NCBI GenBank assembly: GCA_031761405.1
Contig: JASEVX010000008.1
Coordinates: forward strand, 67,543,265 to 67,607,264
Direction: 5' to 3'
Length of the DNA stretch: 64,000 nt
Source of the DNA: Serripes groenlandicus
Taxonomy: Eukaryota; Mollusca; Bivalvia; Cardiida; Cardiidae
The translations under genes were made by a program, and so were the position numbers. The notes under the pieces were generated by a model. The model did not search any database. It had not been told where the DNA came from and was given only the letters and a program-made list of their open reading frames with translations. Shown in pieces: positions 10,181-21,119 of this stretch (position 1 is its first letter; each line of letters opens with the position of its first letter).

Positions 10181-13100
10181 GTAAGCCACGGGCCAGGGTT
10201 AAACAAAGTGTCTCAAGCTGAGAATTTGCTCAATCTCAAATTTTCAATTTCAGATATTGACCTTGATTGTATTGCTACTGGACTCATATCTTGACTGCCA
10301 GTTTGAGTGACTTGCTGCTGATCTAGCTCCAAACTGTTTGCATAGGTTTTCAGTGCAGGCTGAGTAATGGGTTAGTTGGGAAATAATAGCTTTCTTACAT
10401 GAACCTCTGTATTTACAGGTCAAGTGTGTAGCTCATGTCAACACTCCATGTTATACTGGCGGGCATGTTGAGCACCTATGGGTTTGTTCATCAAACGCTC
10501 AAGCTGGGTTTGTGTCCATCGTTCCCCTACATTCGATCGAGCGGGTGCCGATTCACACCTTCAAAGTAGCGGAGTGCAACCTCGTCTGTGCAGAGCGTGT
10601 GTCGAAAGACAACGTGGCAGGGAAACCGCGTGACAGTGTCTGGATAAGCACAACAGACTCAGAGTAATAACCTAATAATGCGAAAAGCTTAGATCCAGGT
10701 CCGGCTTTCACTAAATTTCTCGAGTTGAGATTGTGCTCAATCTCAAAATTTCTTTTGATTTCTCATTCAATTGTATTGCCAATGCACTAAAATTTAGACG
10801 GCCAGTGAAAAATGGAATTTTTCACTGGCAGTCAAAATTTCAGTGCAGTAGCAATACAATTAAGGTTGTTATCTAAAGTTCAAATTTTGATTATGAGCAC
10901 GATCTCGACTCGAGACATTTAGTTAAAGCCAGTCCAGATCAGCCGCCAAGTAAATAGGTGTCTGATCCGGCTCCAAATTGTTTGACACTTGTAGTATTAA
11001 AATAAAAATAAAAACCCAGTAAATTGATTTTTCATATCAGTTATATTTCGTTCGTGTAACGTTAGCATTTAAATGGGAAAGAATAGCATTCCTCCCACTG
11101 TAATTGTTCTTGCAAGTTGATAATTTTAAACTTTCTTTTGCCACTCACATTGATATTTTTAACCCTTTCCTCCACATAAGTGCCTTTTAGCACCTCTGTA
11201 ACTGATGACTATTGAAATCATTGTAGGAAATGGAGCATTTGCTCGTAACGAGCTAATGCTCCATTTTCTACAATGATTTCAATACAATTCAAAAATGGCA
11301 TTTTTCTTTTGCCTAGATTCTTTCCATGTGGATTAGTCTAAATATAGCTTGTGGAGGAAACGATTAAACCAATACAAGTTCCTGCAGGAGTTGTCATATC
11401 AGGGTTTTAATCTATTTGGGAGCGATATCCGGTAATCTGGGGGTTAACCCTCATATCCTATTGTGTTTTGAAATATTGCAATCTAAATATGATGGTTTGA
11501 TTTCAGAATATACTCCAGGAGTACCCTTTGTCAGGCTCTAAAGTTAGAATAATAAATTGTGTTTATACCATTGCTACTGCTATATCCATATTTTGTAACA
11601 ATATCAAATAATATTAACCCTATAAGTGCGGGAACCGAGTATACTAATACTTGTCCATTGCAAACACTGTAGACTCAGATGAGAGGGCTCCTTGAGGAGC
11701 CCTCTGATCAGGGTCTGCACTGTTTGCCTTTAGAAACTGTTTAACCTGAATCAATACTGTTTGTTAAGAAATATCATTTACCTTCTTTACTAGCATATTG
11801 TTCAAGTTCAGATAATTAATATTCACAAGACTTTAGAAAATACCTTCTTGTCCGGGCTCTTACTTCCACATGCATGGCAGGATATTTCCAAAACTTGGCA
11901 TAAATGTTTACCTTCATAAGAAGGTGTGTCGCGTGCAAGTTTCATGTCTTTAGTTTTAAGGTGAAGGTCACCCCAGGAGGCTAAAGGTCAAAATTAGTGC
12001 CAAACCATCTTGTCCGGGCTCTCATTTCCACATGCATGGCAGGATTTTTCCACAACTTGGTATAAATGTTTACCTTCATGAGACAGTGTGTCGCATGCAT
12101 GACCCAGGTCTGTAGCTTAAAGGTGAAGGTCACACCAGGAGGTTAAAGGTCAAAATTAGTGCCAAAACCATCTTGTCCGGGCTCTCACTTCTACATGCAT
12201 GGCAGGATTTGGACACAACTTGGCAAAAATGTTTACCTTCATGAGACGGTGTGTTGCGTGCAAGACCCAGGTCTGTAGCTTAAAGGTGAAGGTCACACCA
12301 TAGAGGTTAAAGGTAAAAATTAGTGCCAAACCATCTTGTCCGGGCTCTTAACTTCCACATGCATGGCAGGATTTTGACACTTGCCATAAATGTTTACCTT
12401 CATGAGACAGTGTGTTGCATGATGAGGTGACAAGGGTAATCGACAAGGGCCACAGCTATGACAACAGTGCTGTTACTCTTGTGACAGGCAAATGCGAGGC
12501 GAGACATGTGGTCTGTGACCACCCTTGTTTCAAAAATCACCTAATACAGAGGCGTCAAAAGGCGTCTATGTGTGGAAATGGGTTAACATGCAATGGCTTC
12601 TGTAGCATAGTTTTATATTTTTCAGAATCTTGGTGTTTACAGTGGAGCCATTGATCTCGGACACTCGGATATATCCACGCCAGATCTTGAACCCAGGATC
12701 TACCGTTGTTTGCATGTTGTGCATAGATCGCAAGGTGTACTGTGGAGTTAGGGGGAGCATAATGGTGTATACAAGGGACAGTGGCAAGTCTATTGTTCAA
12801 CATTTGGGACTTGTTTAGCGAAAACACGCCTTATGGAGGTTAAAAAAGTGTACACCAGATCAGCCGCCGAGTCTAATCAGAATCTACACCTTTTGACACT
12901 CTTCAGAATCAAAAATACTTCATTCTCATTCAAAATTTGACTGCCAGTGAAAAAATCCATTCCTCATCGACAGTCAAAATTTTAGTGCAGTGGCAATAAA
13001 ATTTAGGTTGATATCTTTGGTTGAAAACTTGAGCTTGAGCAACTTCTCAGCTCGAAAAGTTAAGTGAAAGCGTTGCCAGGCCCGGCTTTCACTAAACATC

Positions 13101-16100
13101 TTGAGTCGAGATCGTGCTCAAACTTAAAATTTCAATCTCAGATATTGACCTCAATTTTATTGCTACTGCACTGAATTTTTGACTGCCAGTGAAACATGGA
13201 ATATGTTTTGTGGGGCCTGATCTGGGGTACAAACTGTTTTACAATGTAATGAGAGGTCTACAAAATAGGTCTAACAATTTGTCATCAACGGGAAGATACA
13301 GCATGATGTCTTTATCCCTTTCTTATCCACAAGGAAAGAATCTGATGAAAAGGATGAATATCTAGGCAAAAGAAAGTGCCATTTTTGAATTGTATTGAAA
13401 ATATTGTAGGAAATGGAGCATTTACTCATAACGAGCAAATGCTTCATTTCCCACAATATTTTCAATAGTCGTCTGCTACAGAACCGCTAAAAGGTGCTTC
13501 TGTGGAGGATAGGGTTATCTCTGTATTAAGATATGCCTCATTTTAGATTAGAGGGCTGTTCTAGGTCTACATTTTGTGCCATGCCAGAGTTACACCTTTC
13601 CTGGCATGACGCAGGCTATTTAATAATTTTCTTATTTTTTCAGATGGTGGATGGTCTGACAGCTCCCAGGTTCAGTTTGGATCAGGATCAGTGTCGTCTA
13701 TAATCAGTGTTGGTGATACGCTGTGGGCAGCTTGTAGCGACCAGATCCATGTTATACAGAGGGGAAAGCTGGAGGTATATTAACCCTTTACTCCATATGC
13801 TATATTTAGTCTCATTCACAATCAAAGCATCTGATGAAAAGGGTGATTATCTAAGAGCAAGGAAAGCTTCATGTTTTAATAGTTTTGAAAATATTGTGGA
13901 AAATGGAGTAATTTTTGCTCATTATGAGCAAATGCTCCATTTTCCACAATGTTTTCAAAGGTCATCTTCTACAGAGGCGTTAAAAGGCTTATCTATGGAG
14001 TAGAGGGTTATATAATATGACGACAATGATGATGGACAATGACGACAATGATGATGATATTGCAGTTTTGTTTGCTTACCCGAAACATCTTTCTTCACCT
14101 TTCTCATAGATGGAACATATATACATTCTTTACATGTATTTATATGTTAGCAATTAACTCTTTCAGGGTTATATTTAATATTGTCAGCTGCAACTAGTTT
14201 AAGATCGAATACTTAAACAAAATGAAAAACAGTGATGAATAAATAAACTTTTGGTTTTCTGAAGCCCAAATAATTGGCACTACATTTCGATGCAACAGTT
14301 CAAGATCGAACGACACGTTTTAAGGCAGCGTCTGATCTGGAATTGCACTGTTTGTGATCTAAAAATAGCATTCGGGAAAAAAGGATTAACCGAGTTTGAG
14401 ATAACATGGTTGGACTGTATTTCTTTTGGTCCTGCAGGACAGGATCATCCATACGACAGCCGGCCTGGTCGGCCAGGTGAGCCAGATGGTGAAGGTGGGC
14501 GTTGGCGTGTTTGTGTCCTTCCACGGAAAGCCCGTGATTGTCCTGTTCCACAGTGAGAATAGGAGCGTACTGCAGAATTTCAGCATCCTCCAGGCAATCA
14601 ATGAATCAAGTAAATACCGATGTACGATTTCCAACAACCCGATATCCTGCTGAATATTTAAATATAACTCCTCCCTCTATGAATATTAATTGGATGAACC
14701 ATCATATGATTGTAAAATGTTCAAAAACCCAGATTCATCATGGCAAACAGTGCAGACACTGATCAGATGGCTCCTCCAGGAGCCATTTGATCTGGGTCTA
14801 CACTGTTTGCAAAATCCAATAGATCCGGGATCAGCAAGGCAAGGGTTAAGATGGGTGCCTTTGTTTGTGACTAGTTTCCCAACCCGATAAGGTGGTCTTA
14901 AGGGAGACTAAATAGTCCGGTCCCGAACATCGATATTTGTTGTTTCCCAACTAAAGTGTTTGTCGCCAAGCACTGATAACCTACACACACATTTTGGAGT
15001 CAGATTAACTCGGCGTCTGATCTGGCTCCAGAATGTTTGACACTTGTAATTAAATCTAATAAAATGACCAGAAAATTTTTGAAGCCTCTGTAGCAGATGT
15101 CTATTTGAAAACATTGTGGGAAATGTCCAACATTTTTTCGAAGCCACTCAAATTTGGTGATTTCCTAACGTTTCCTACTAAATAATCTTCATACTCATCA
15201 AATACTTTCACTGTGAATGAGCCTAAAAGTAGCATATGGAGTAAAGGGTTAAATGGAAAAGAATATCGTTACTTCTACCTACTTATACTGTACATTTTCT
15301 GCATATTTCAGAATGTGTTGGGGAAGACAGTTCACCTGGAAATTATGAGGTGACCAGTCTGACAGCCAGTGTCGGGTTTTTGTGGGTTGGCACAAATGTC
15401 GGAATCATTCTGACGTATCCGTTACCAAGACTTCGAGCATGCGTGCCGAAAAGAACCCAGCGCCCCCACGTGGCCCTCCATGGTCATCACGGTGTTGTCA
15501 GATTTCTCCTTCCGATGAAATATGATCCAGTCAGCGGATTAGCCGAACAAAAGTCCAAAGTCGAAAGACCTGTTTCAAGCATGAATGAAGGTTCTGCAGT
15601 TTCGAAACAAGTAAATGATAAAGAAGATCGGCCAATTGTCACAGAGGTTGCTTCCACCACCCTTGATGAGGAGGCCAAGAGGGAAGGGAACTTCCAGGAA
15701 CTTCAAAGCCTTAACACTCAGGGGGCTCTTGATGAAACACAAGTTAAAGTCTGTGACACTGCTGTGGAAGTTCATCCATTTGTTGATTCGGAAAATTCCC
15801 TCGACCTGGCCTCAGACGAATTTGGAGAATGTAAGACAGGCTCAACTGACCGTAGTGACCAGAACAGTTTGTCGGATCTATCAATTTCAGGGGAGAAAGT
15901 GAATGCACTGTACCCAACGTTGATGCGTAATCTTGAGGACCAGTCGGATGTTAATATGACGGACGGTGGTCAAAGCACATTGGACAAACGAGAAGATTTG
16001 GTTGACACAGCTGCAAGTGAAATTAATGTAGGCACTGAGGTTGCTGATCGGGCAAACTCGGCGAATGTCGACCAGTCGCGGAAAGCAAGGAACTGGAATA

Positions 16101-16213
16101 CAATACTTGTGGTGAGTGGTGGTAATGGCTACATGGACCGGAGAGAGCGTATGGACTCCCCGGGCGACCAAAAAAAGGATCCGTGTTTATTGTTCTGGAT
16201 GTACAAGATTTGA
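10047..16213 (+). CDS. ARHGEF10/ARHGEF17-family Rho guanine nucleotide exchange factor, C-terminal exons
   Basis: Six exons join in frame: 10047-10180, 10419-10663, 12626-12780, 13644-13774, 14438-14609 and 15312-16213 (stop). Every junction keeps phase (0, 2, 1, 0, 1 across the five introns), strong evidence of a real gene. The product is the C-terminal beta-propeller of RhoGEFs of the ARHGEF10/17 group: HVEHLWVCSSN, ILVF, YCGVRGSIMVYTRD, VSSIISVGDTLWAACSDQIH, QMVKVGVGVFVSF and LTASVGFLWVGTNVGIILT are successive blades. A disordered acidic tail follows, and the ending LVVSGGNGYMD...CLLFWMYKI matches the family's 'SGGxGY...LLxW' close. The DH (exchange) and PH domains must lie upstream; none was found in 1-10 kb. 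JIP3/JIP4 share this propeller type but lack that ending. Introns are loaded with MITEs and pearl-like repeats. Confidence 0.8.
10196..10300 (+). mobile_element. Half copy of the CTGCCAGTGAAA foldback MITE
   Basis: Carries the left arm of the family (GTGTCTCAAGCTGAGAATTT, then TTGACTGCCAG) without the right arm. It lies in the intron after exon a. Confidence 0.55.
10419..10663 (+). CDS. RhoGEF exon b (propeller blade)
   Basis: Acceptor CTGTATTTACAG, donor TCAGA/GTAATA. It opens VKCVAHVNTPCYTGG and includes EHLWVCSSN and DSVWISTTDSE. The split Glu codon is completed by the first base of the exon at 12626. Confidence 0.8.
10695..10932. mobile_element. CTGCCAGTGAAA foldback MITE, full copy
   Basis: Long inverted repeat. 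The outer ends read CCAGGTCCGGCTTTCACTAA and its complement; the centre is a palindrome around CCAGTGAAAAATGGAATTTTTCACTGG. It lies in a RhoGEF intron. Confidence 0.8.
11160..11368. mobile_element. TTAACCC-family palindromic MITE, full copy
   Basis: Runs from TTAACCCTTTCCTCCACATA to GGAGGAAACGATTAA. The central palindrome is GGAGCATTTGCTCGTAACGA. It lies in a RhoGEF intron. Confidence 0.85.
11668..11728. mobile_element. Short hairpin MITE (CTGTTTGC family)
   Basis: A perfect stem GAGGGCTCCTTGAGGAGCCCTC sits between AAACACTGTAGACTCAGATG and TCAGGGTCTGCACTGTTTGC. Relatives with different stems lie at 4449-4502, 14746-14812, 16557-16630, 22001-22075 and 22563-22636. Confidence 0.75.
11845..12420 (+). 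repeat. Pearl/BIV160-like tandem repeat, ~163-bp monomer
   Basis: About 3.5 monomers. The anchor CTTGTCCGGGCTCT occurs at 11847, 12009, 12172 and 12335, a period of 162-163 bp. Each unit contains CATGCATGGCAGGATTTT, GTTTACCTTCATGAGAC and AAGGTGAAGGTCACACCA. This fits the bivalve pearl/BIV160-type satellite carried inside non-autonomous Helitron-like elements (recognition from memory). It lies in the large RhoGEF intron. Confidence 0.85.
12626..12780 (+). CDS. RhoGEF exon c (propeller blade)
   Basis: Acceptor TTTTATATTTTTCAG. It encodes ILVFTVEPLISDTRIYP through VYCGVRGSIMVYTRD. The donor ACA/GTGGCA is weak but is the only GT that keeps phase with the exon at 13644, giving TRD-N-GGWSD across the join. 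The end coordinate is therefore an inference. Confidence 0.7.
12935..13205. mobile_element. Two half copies of the CTGCCAGTGAAA MITE, back to back
   Basis: A right half (12935-13075) and a left half (13076-13205) are joined outer end to outer end at GCCAGGCCCGGCTTTCACTA. This is the reverse of the normal order and suggests recombination between two copies. Confidence 0.6.
13308..13517. mobile_element. TTAACCC-family MITE
   Basis: Central palindrome GGAGCATTTACTCATAACGA; right end GTGGAGGATAGGGTTA. The left terminal repeat is degraded. It lies in a RhoGEF intron. Confidence 0.75.
13644..13774 (+). CDS. RhoGEF exon d (propeller blade)
   Basis: Acceptor CTTATTTTTTCAG, donor GAG/GTATAT. It encodes GGWSDSSQVQFGSG...VSSIISVGDTLWAACSD...KLE in 43 codons. 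A TTAACCC-family MITE begins immediately after the sixth intron base. Confidence 0.8.
13780..14011. mobile_element. TTAACCC-family MITE abutting a splice donor
   Basis: Complete copy from TTAACCCTTTACTCCATATG to GGAGTAGAGGGTTA. Its first base follows the sixth base of the intron after RhoGEF exon d (GTATAT at 13775-13780). Confidence 0.85.
14438..14609 (+). CDS. RhoGEF exon e (propeller blade)
   Basis: Acceptor TTTTGGTCCTGCAG, donor TCAA/GTAAAT. It encodes DRIIHTTAGLVGQVSQMVKV and VGVFVSFHGKPVIVLFHSEN. The leftover A joins AA of the next exon to make Lys. Confidence 0.85.
15075..15253. mobile_element. TTAACCC-family MITE, left end lost
   Basis: Contains GCCTCTGTAGCAGATGTCTA and ends ATATGGAGTAAAGGGTTAA. 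The left terminal repeat is missing and the central palindrome is shortened. It ends about 60 bp before the terminal RhoGEF exon. Confidence 0.7.
15312..16213 (+). CDS. RhoGEF terminal exon
   Basis: Acceptor CTGCATATTTCAG. It encodes the last blade (EVTSLTASVGFLWVGTNVGI, GHHGVVRFLLPM), then about 190 residues of low-complexity Ser/Asp/Glu-rich tail, then ILVVSGGNGYMD and a stop at 16213. The tail is longer than the propeller part and is probably disordered. Confidence 0.85.
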
Positions 16214-16304
16214 ACGCAACAATTTCAGCACTGCATTGATTTCTGGATCCAGACAGACCATTTTGTTGGGATTTAAGCCGTTTAATCCTGAGTAACTCTA
16301 AACC

Positions 16305-16440
16305 TTTAACCTTTTACTTCATATGCTGTTTTCAGACTTATCCACAAAGAAATAATCTGATGAAAAGGATGAATATATCTAAGTACAAGGACAATATCAA
16401 TGTTGAATGGATCTCACAATGTTTTCAAAAGTCACATTTT
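16305..16440. mobile_element. TTAACCC-family MITE, partial
   Basis: Left half only, from AACCTTTTACTTCATATGCT. It lies 92 bp downstream of the RhoGEF stop codon and probably within the 3' untranslated region. Confidence 0.65.
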
Positions 16441-16556
16441 GGGTAGTTTTGCAGATATCGCAGATAACAGGTAGCCCTTACCCAGCTGTGAAAAACGCTC
16501 GGCCCATTAATTCTTTAACCTCGTCCGATTTGCTTCAAAATTGGCAAAATTATTGC

Positions 16557-16630
16557 CTGAGTGTCAAACGGCTCGGATCCGGATCAGACGCCGAGGTACT
16601 CGGCATCTGATCTGGATCCAAGCTGTTTGC
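16557..16630. repeat. Hairpin MITE (GGATCC/CTGTTTGC family)
   Basis: GGATCCGGATCAGACGCCGA pairs across TACTCGGCATCTGATCTGGATCC and ends CTGTTTGC. A near-identical hairpin lies at 22563-22636. Confidence 0.7.
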
Positions 16631-17189
16631 AATTATCATCACAGTCAAGAATAGCGGGATAAGGGTTAACATGGTGATTATAAGCATATTTCCTAGGTAA
16701 ATGCAGATTTTATGTGCGTACACCTCTTGCCAAGTAATGATGCATCATGCCATGGAGGTATATTGGTACAAAAGTAAGAAGATTCCTTTCCCAGAGAATG
16801 ACTTGTATAGCAAATGTTCCATTTAGATGCATACAAAATGATAGTATTGAGGCAATATACAGTCAAAACTTTTCATGTCGAATTAAGAGGGTCTATTTTT
16901 AAAAGTTTGAATGACAAATTACCCGAAGTTTGAATAAAATTCAAACTTGGGTAACTTGAACTAATAAAAAAACCATAGTCCCCCTTACTTCGACACGTAT
17001 CCATAAAAACCTATGTTTTTGGTTCAGATTTTAGTTTCAATTAAAGCATGAATTCAACTTAACTGAGTTCGAGATAACGGGGTTTGACTGTAATTAAGTT
17101 ATGTCCTAGGGTTTTGCCACTTAGGCCATTACAAACTGCATATACCAAGATGAGATTGATCCTGTAGGAGTCACTTTACAAAGTTGAAT

Positions 17190-17433
17190 CCTGGCCCGGA
17201 CTAAACGTCTCGAGCTGAGATCTTGCTCAATCTCCAAATTTTAACTTTGAATTTCTCATTTAATTGTATTGCAACTGCACTGACATTTTGACTGCCAGTG
17301 AAACATTCCATTTTTCACTGGCAGTCAACATTTCAGTGCAGTAGCAATAAAATTAAGGTCAATATCTGAAGTTAAAATTTTGAGTTTGAGCACTATCTCA
17401 GCTCGAGACGTTTAGTGAAAGCTGGGCCTGGCC
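17190..17433. mobile_element. CTGCCAGTGAAA foldback MITE, full copy
   Basis: Outer ends CTGGCCCGGACTAAACGTCT and AGTGAAAGCTGGGCCTGG; centre TTTTGACTGCCAGTGAAACA with its complement. Same family as 10695. Confidence 0.8.
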
Positions 17434-17525
17434 TTATACCAGTGTAACAGTATTACTCCTTAGTACATGTATTTCGAAAATGTTATATAATATAATATCT
17501 TACGCTTTTCCTTTATCCTTATACT

Positions 17526-17750
17526 ATAACCTTTTACTCCATATGCAATTTTTAGACTCATTTACAATAAAAGTATATGATGAATAGGACAATTATCTAG
17601 GAGAAAGGAAAGCACAAATTTTGAATAGCTTTGAAAACATTGTGGAAAGTGGAGCATTTGCTCTTTTTTGAGCAAATGCCCATTTCCCATAATATTTTCA
17701 ATAATCATCTGCTACAGAGGCATCAAAAGGCGTTATGGAGTATAGGGTTT
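17526..17750. mobile_element. TTAACCC-family MITE, full copy
   Basis: From AACCTTTTACTCCATATGCA to GTTATGGAGTATAGGGTTT, with central palindrome GGAGCATTTGCTCTTTTTTG. Confidence 0.8.
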
Positions 17751-18437
17751 AAATGTCCATATGTAATTTATCAGTTAAGTCTTTCGTAGCACGTTGCCCC
17801 AACCACCACTCTTGGTGCTTTATTGATTGGCATTTTCTAGAGAGAATAGGTGGGTAGGGCAATGGCTACGGAAACAGATAATCTCTCTGATATAAACTCT
17901 TGGCACTTTATAGGCTGATTTGGATTATTCAAACAGATGCATTCGTAATAAATTGCTAGACCCCTCATTTCGAATCAATAATCGGGATTCAATTGTATTG
18001 CTATGATCACTATTAACTTGATAAGTGTTAAGTGACACGGATGATTAATTCCAATAATTTTAATAGTGCACACTTGTATGTTCTAGTGCTTCTTATTGTG
18101 TTTATTATGTAATTGTGAAATCATTGTAATCAGATCTATACATTTTGAAATAAATTGATAGCATTATAGACTTAAATGTGTCCTTTTGAGTTCTTGATAC
18201 TACACTGTTGTGGAAAAATAATTCAATATGCAAACAACTCATTATGTCGAAGTTTGAGGGGGGGGCTACCGTATTCTTATTAGTTCGAATTACCCAAATC
18301 AAATTTAATAAGAACTTCGGGCAATATGAACTGATAAAATAAGTCCCCCAACTTCAACACATATCCACAAAGAAAGAACCTTTGTTTTTGGGTCAGAGTT
18401 TAGTTACAGATATTTAACTAACCTCATACTAAGGTGT

Positions 18438-18506
18438 GCGATTCATGATACTCAGGTGAGTGAATTATTATACTCGGGTGAGTGAATCATCATACTCAGG
18501 TCATTG
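18438..18506 (+). repeat. Relic of the 22-bp minisatellite
   Basis: Three monomers (GATACTCAGGTGAGTGAATT, then TATACTCGGGTGAGTGAATC, then CATACTCAGGTCATT) match the array at 7865-8861, ten kilobases away. Confidence 0.8.
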
Positions 18507-18647
18507 CCCGCTGGGTCAGTGTGTGTATATTCAAGAGTACCCTGGTGTCATAAAATATCCCATATCTGTATTGTTAGTCTGATAATAGATTAAAACTTAA
18601 AAACATGCATATTTTGGATTCATGTGTACATGTGCGCATGTAGATCT

Positions 18648-18793
18648 TGATCTAGGAATGTTTTTTTGCTGGCAAGACCGGGATGCCGGTAGAAAAAAAG
18701 ATAATTATGTTATACATATGTCATCTGTAATTATCTTTCTTCTACCGGCACCCCGGTCTTGTCAGCAATTCAAACGCAATGTGTAACTAGATC
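18648..18793. repeat. Foldback element with CCGGCA arms
   Basis: Arms TTGCTGGCAAGACCGGGATG and CACCCCGGTCTTGTCAGCAA flank ATAATTATG/CTGTAATTAT. The outermost GATCTAG (18648) and CTAGATC (18787) also pair. Confidence 0.75.
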
Positions 18794-20040
18794 AGTGTCC
18801 ATACTGGACAAAAACGCAGACCAAAATGTCAAAAAGTAGGCCTAATGTGCACAGGGACCAGAACTAGATCAGGAAAAATCCGAAGATTCTAGAATGTATC
18901 GTTATAAATTAAATTTGCAAGGGTAACTTCATCTGGTGTCACTTGCTAGTGTAATAAAATGTAATACTTTTCTGTTTAAATACTTTTCACGCCTTCAATT
19001 GCTTTGTCGTCTGCAGCTTTATCAAATTCATTTTTAAGAGATTTATCATAGCAAAATTTGACACATGTTATAATCTCGTCAAGCGTGACGATAAATTTGA
19101 CATGCCATTTTTATGACTGCCTTGTGCCAATATCCTTAATCTGTAACATTAACACTGAGACATTATTGTCATCTGCGGGGTTTTTCTGTTTCGTTTTTTG
19201 TTTGTTTGGCCTCAAAAGGCCAAACTAACAGTGAGATCATTTTATCCGGGTCTATGAAATCGTGTAATGCAAACCTAACAGCACCAAGTAGTTCCGTAAA
19301 TGGTAGCAAAAGCAATGGTTTCATACGTAATTGAGTCAAATATATATCAAAAGTAAAAATGATATACAAAATGTAACCCAAATCTTACATATTGCAAACA
19401 ATTGATCTGCTCATGATTAGAATAGGTACGCCGTGCGCAAAGTGACATTGAATCAGCTTACGCAAGTAGTCCGGCTCTCCACTGTTTAAAAGTCAGCTGC
19501 ACGTGTTATTAAGTCAAGTAAGCCTATATATTGAGGTTTAACTGATAGGAAAGAAAATTAATGTGATGTGTCATGTAGAACACGCGGAAACTTAATTTCG
19601 CAAAGGAGACGTTTCTGCGCAAATGGCTCTAAATGACAAAATGTATATAAATGGTCAAAATGTAGATATTCTATATTGTTCCGGGTTATGGTTAGGGTAA
19701 TTCCGACACGAATTATGCTGACGCTTGATTGGCGCCATTCTTACAATTGTCATCTGCGACTTACATGATATCAGTTCTAAATAGTTTCACCAAATTAAGA
19801 ATACAGACAGGTGAATTAACTTTGGCTATTCGAACTTTTCAACCGGGCCTGGATCAAAGCTGTTTGACAATCGAACAATAGTTTCACCAAATAGTTTCCA
19901 GTAGATCGGATGATGTTAAAAAGTAAGGCAGACGACATTTGGAGCAGAAGAAATTTTGTGCAGACAACAATGTCCGCAGCGGGCCGAGGGTTAAAATATA
20001 ATTAGATCGTTTGATGTAGCACCAGTGGGAACACTACTCA
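18794..20040. other. No gene seen
   Basis: No exon with plausible splice sites or family similarity was found. The short frame at 19169-19381 (minus) has no recognisable feature. Confidence 0.4.
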
Positions 20041-20043
20041 TAC

Positions 20044-20268
20044 CAATTTACTCCGCATGCTATTTTTAGACTTATCCACATTGAAATACTCTAGTGAAAA
20101 GCATGATCGAATATCTAAGTGCAAGGAAAAATCAATATTGAATTTCTTTGAAAATATTGTGAGAAATGAAGCATTTTCTCATTATGAGCATATGCTTTTT
20201 TCTTACAATATTTTCAAATGTCATTCGCTACAGAGGTGCAAAAAGGCGCTTGTATGAAGTAAAAGGTA
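20044..20268. mobile_element. TTAACCC-family MITE, diverged
   Basis: From ATTTACTCCGCATGCTATTT to TGTATGAAGTAAAAGGTAA; central AAGCATTTTCTCATTATGAG palindrome. Confidence 0.7.
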
Positions 20269-20329
20269 AAACGAAACAACTTGTGCAGGGTTTCCAATGC
20301 AGCGTCTGATCAGGGTACACACTTATCGC

Positions 20330-20515
20330 ACACTTCAGAATAAATAATAAATACACTTTGTGTTCCCGAAGATCGGACAGCGCCTTTTCAGACGCTTAAT
20401 TGTGAACACATAAAGAGTTTCACAACTGGCGAAGATCGAACCCACAGCGGTGAGGGGCCAAGTGATTGCAAGTCAAAAAATGTAACCACTCGGCCACGGA
20501 GGCGCCCGTATTGTG
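20330..20515 (-). repeat. tRNA-Leu/Ser-like SINE
   Basis: The minus strand reads CCTCCGTGGCCGAGTGGTTA (A-box region) and, further on, GTGGGTTCGATCTTCGCC (B-box). The interval of about 50 bp between the boxes suits a class II tRNA with a long variable arm. A non-tRNA body follows to about 20330. The anticodon region (TTTTTTGACTTGCAATCACT) gives no proper stem, so this is a SINE head, not a tRNA gene. Confidence 0.65.
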
Positions 20516-21119
20516 TGAGCCTTTTTCTTCAGTGTTAAAACTGATCACTACGACGTTTTACTACACTGCTTTGCGGTGTTCTTATTTTATTTAACAATGA
20601 AAAATGTTATAACAATAATGCTTTTTTCATAGATATTCCAATTCCTTTCAGCAAATGCCCAGTGGCGATACATAACCACCTGATGCTGCCAAACAAACTC
20701 CTGTACTTTAAGTACTTTGATTATTAAAGGTGATTTTGCGTCTAATCGCGATCAATTTGTGAAGTACTACAACTTAAACATGACCATATATGCATTTTAA
20801 CAATATTCTAAAATACTGGTTTCCAGAAATTCTTTTATAAATCCGGCTTTTTTTCAGGAGCAACATTATAATATTTAAAAATGTCAACTGCAGCTGAACA
20901 CAGATGTTTACTGTATTTTATCAGAGCGTCAAACATTTTTAAACTCGTTGAAACACCGGGAAATTGAAACCACAATGTAAGATTTTAAAATTTTAGAATT
21001 GTAATGTCCAGTTCTGGTCACCCTGCACGGCAGCAGATTTTGGTATATTTGCGAGTACTGACATTTGCATAAGTGATAAGAAATATATATAATACATGTA
21101 GATCAAATTGTATTTTATT

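Noticed and set aside
12412..12827. Other frames overlapping RhoGEF exon c
   Set aside because: They are in the wrong frame or strand and do not match the propeller; they arise from the repeat end and exon shadow.
10047..16213. JIP3/JIP4 (MAPK8IP3/SPAG9) assignment for the propeller gene
   Set aside because: The propeller blades are similar, but the C-terminal SGGNGY...LLFW ending and the HGHHGVVRFL segment fit ARHGEF10/17 proteins better.
20425..20512. tRNA-Leu or tRNA-Ser candidate
   Set aside because: The A and B boxes are good but there is no anticodon stem and the 3' end lacks acceptor pairing; it is a SINE head.
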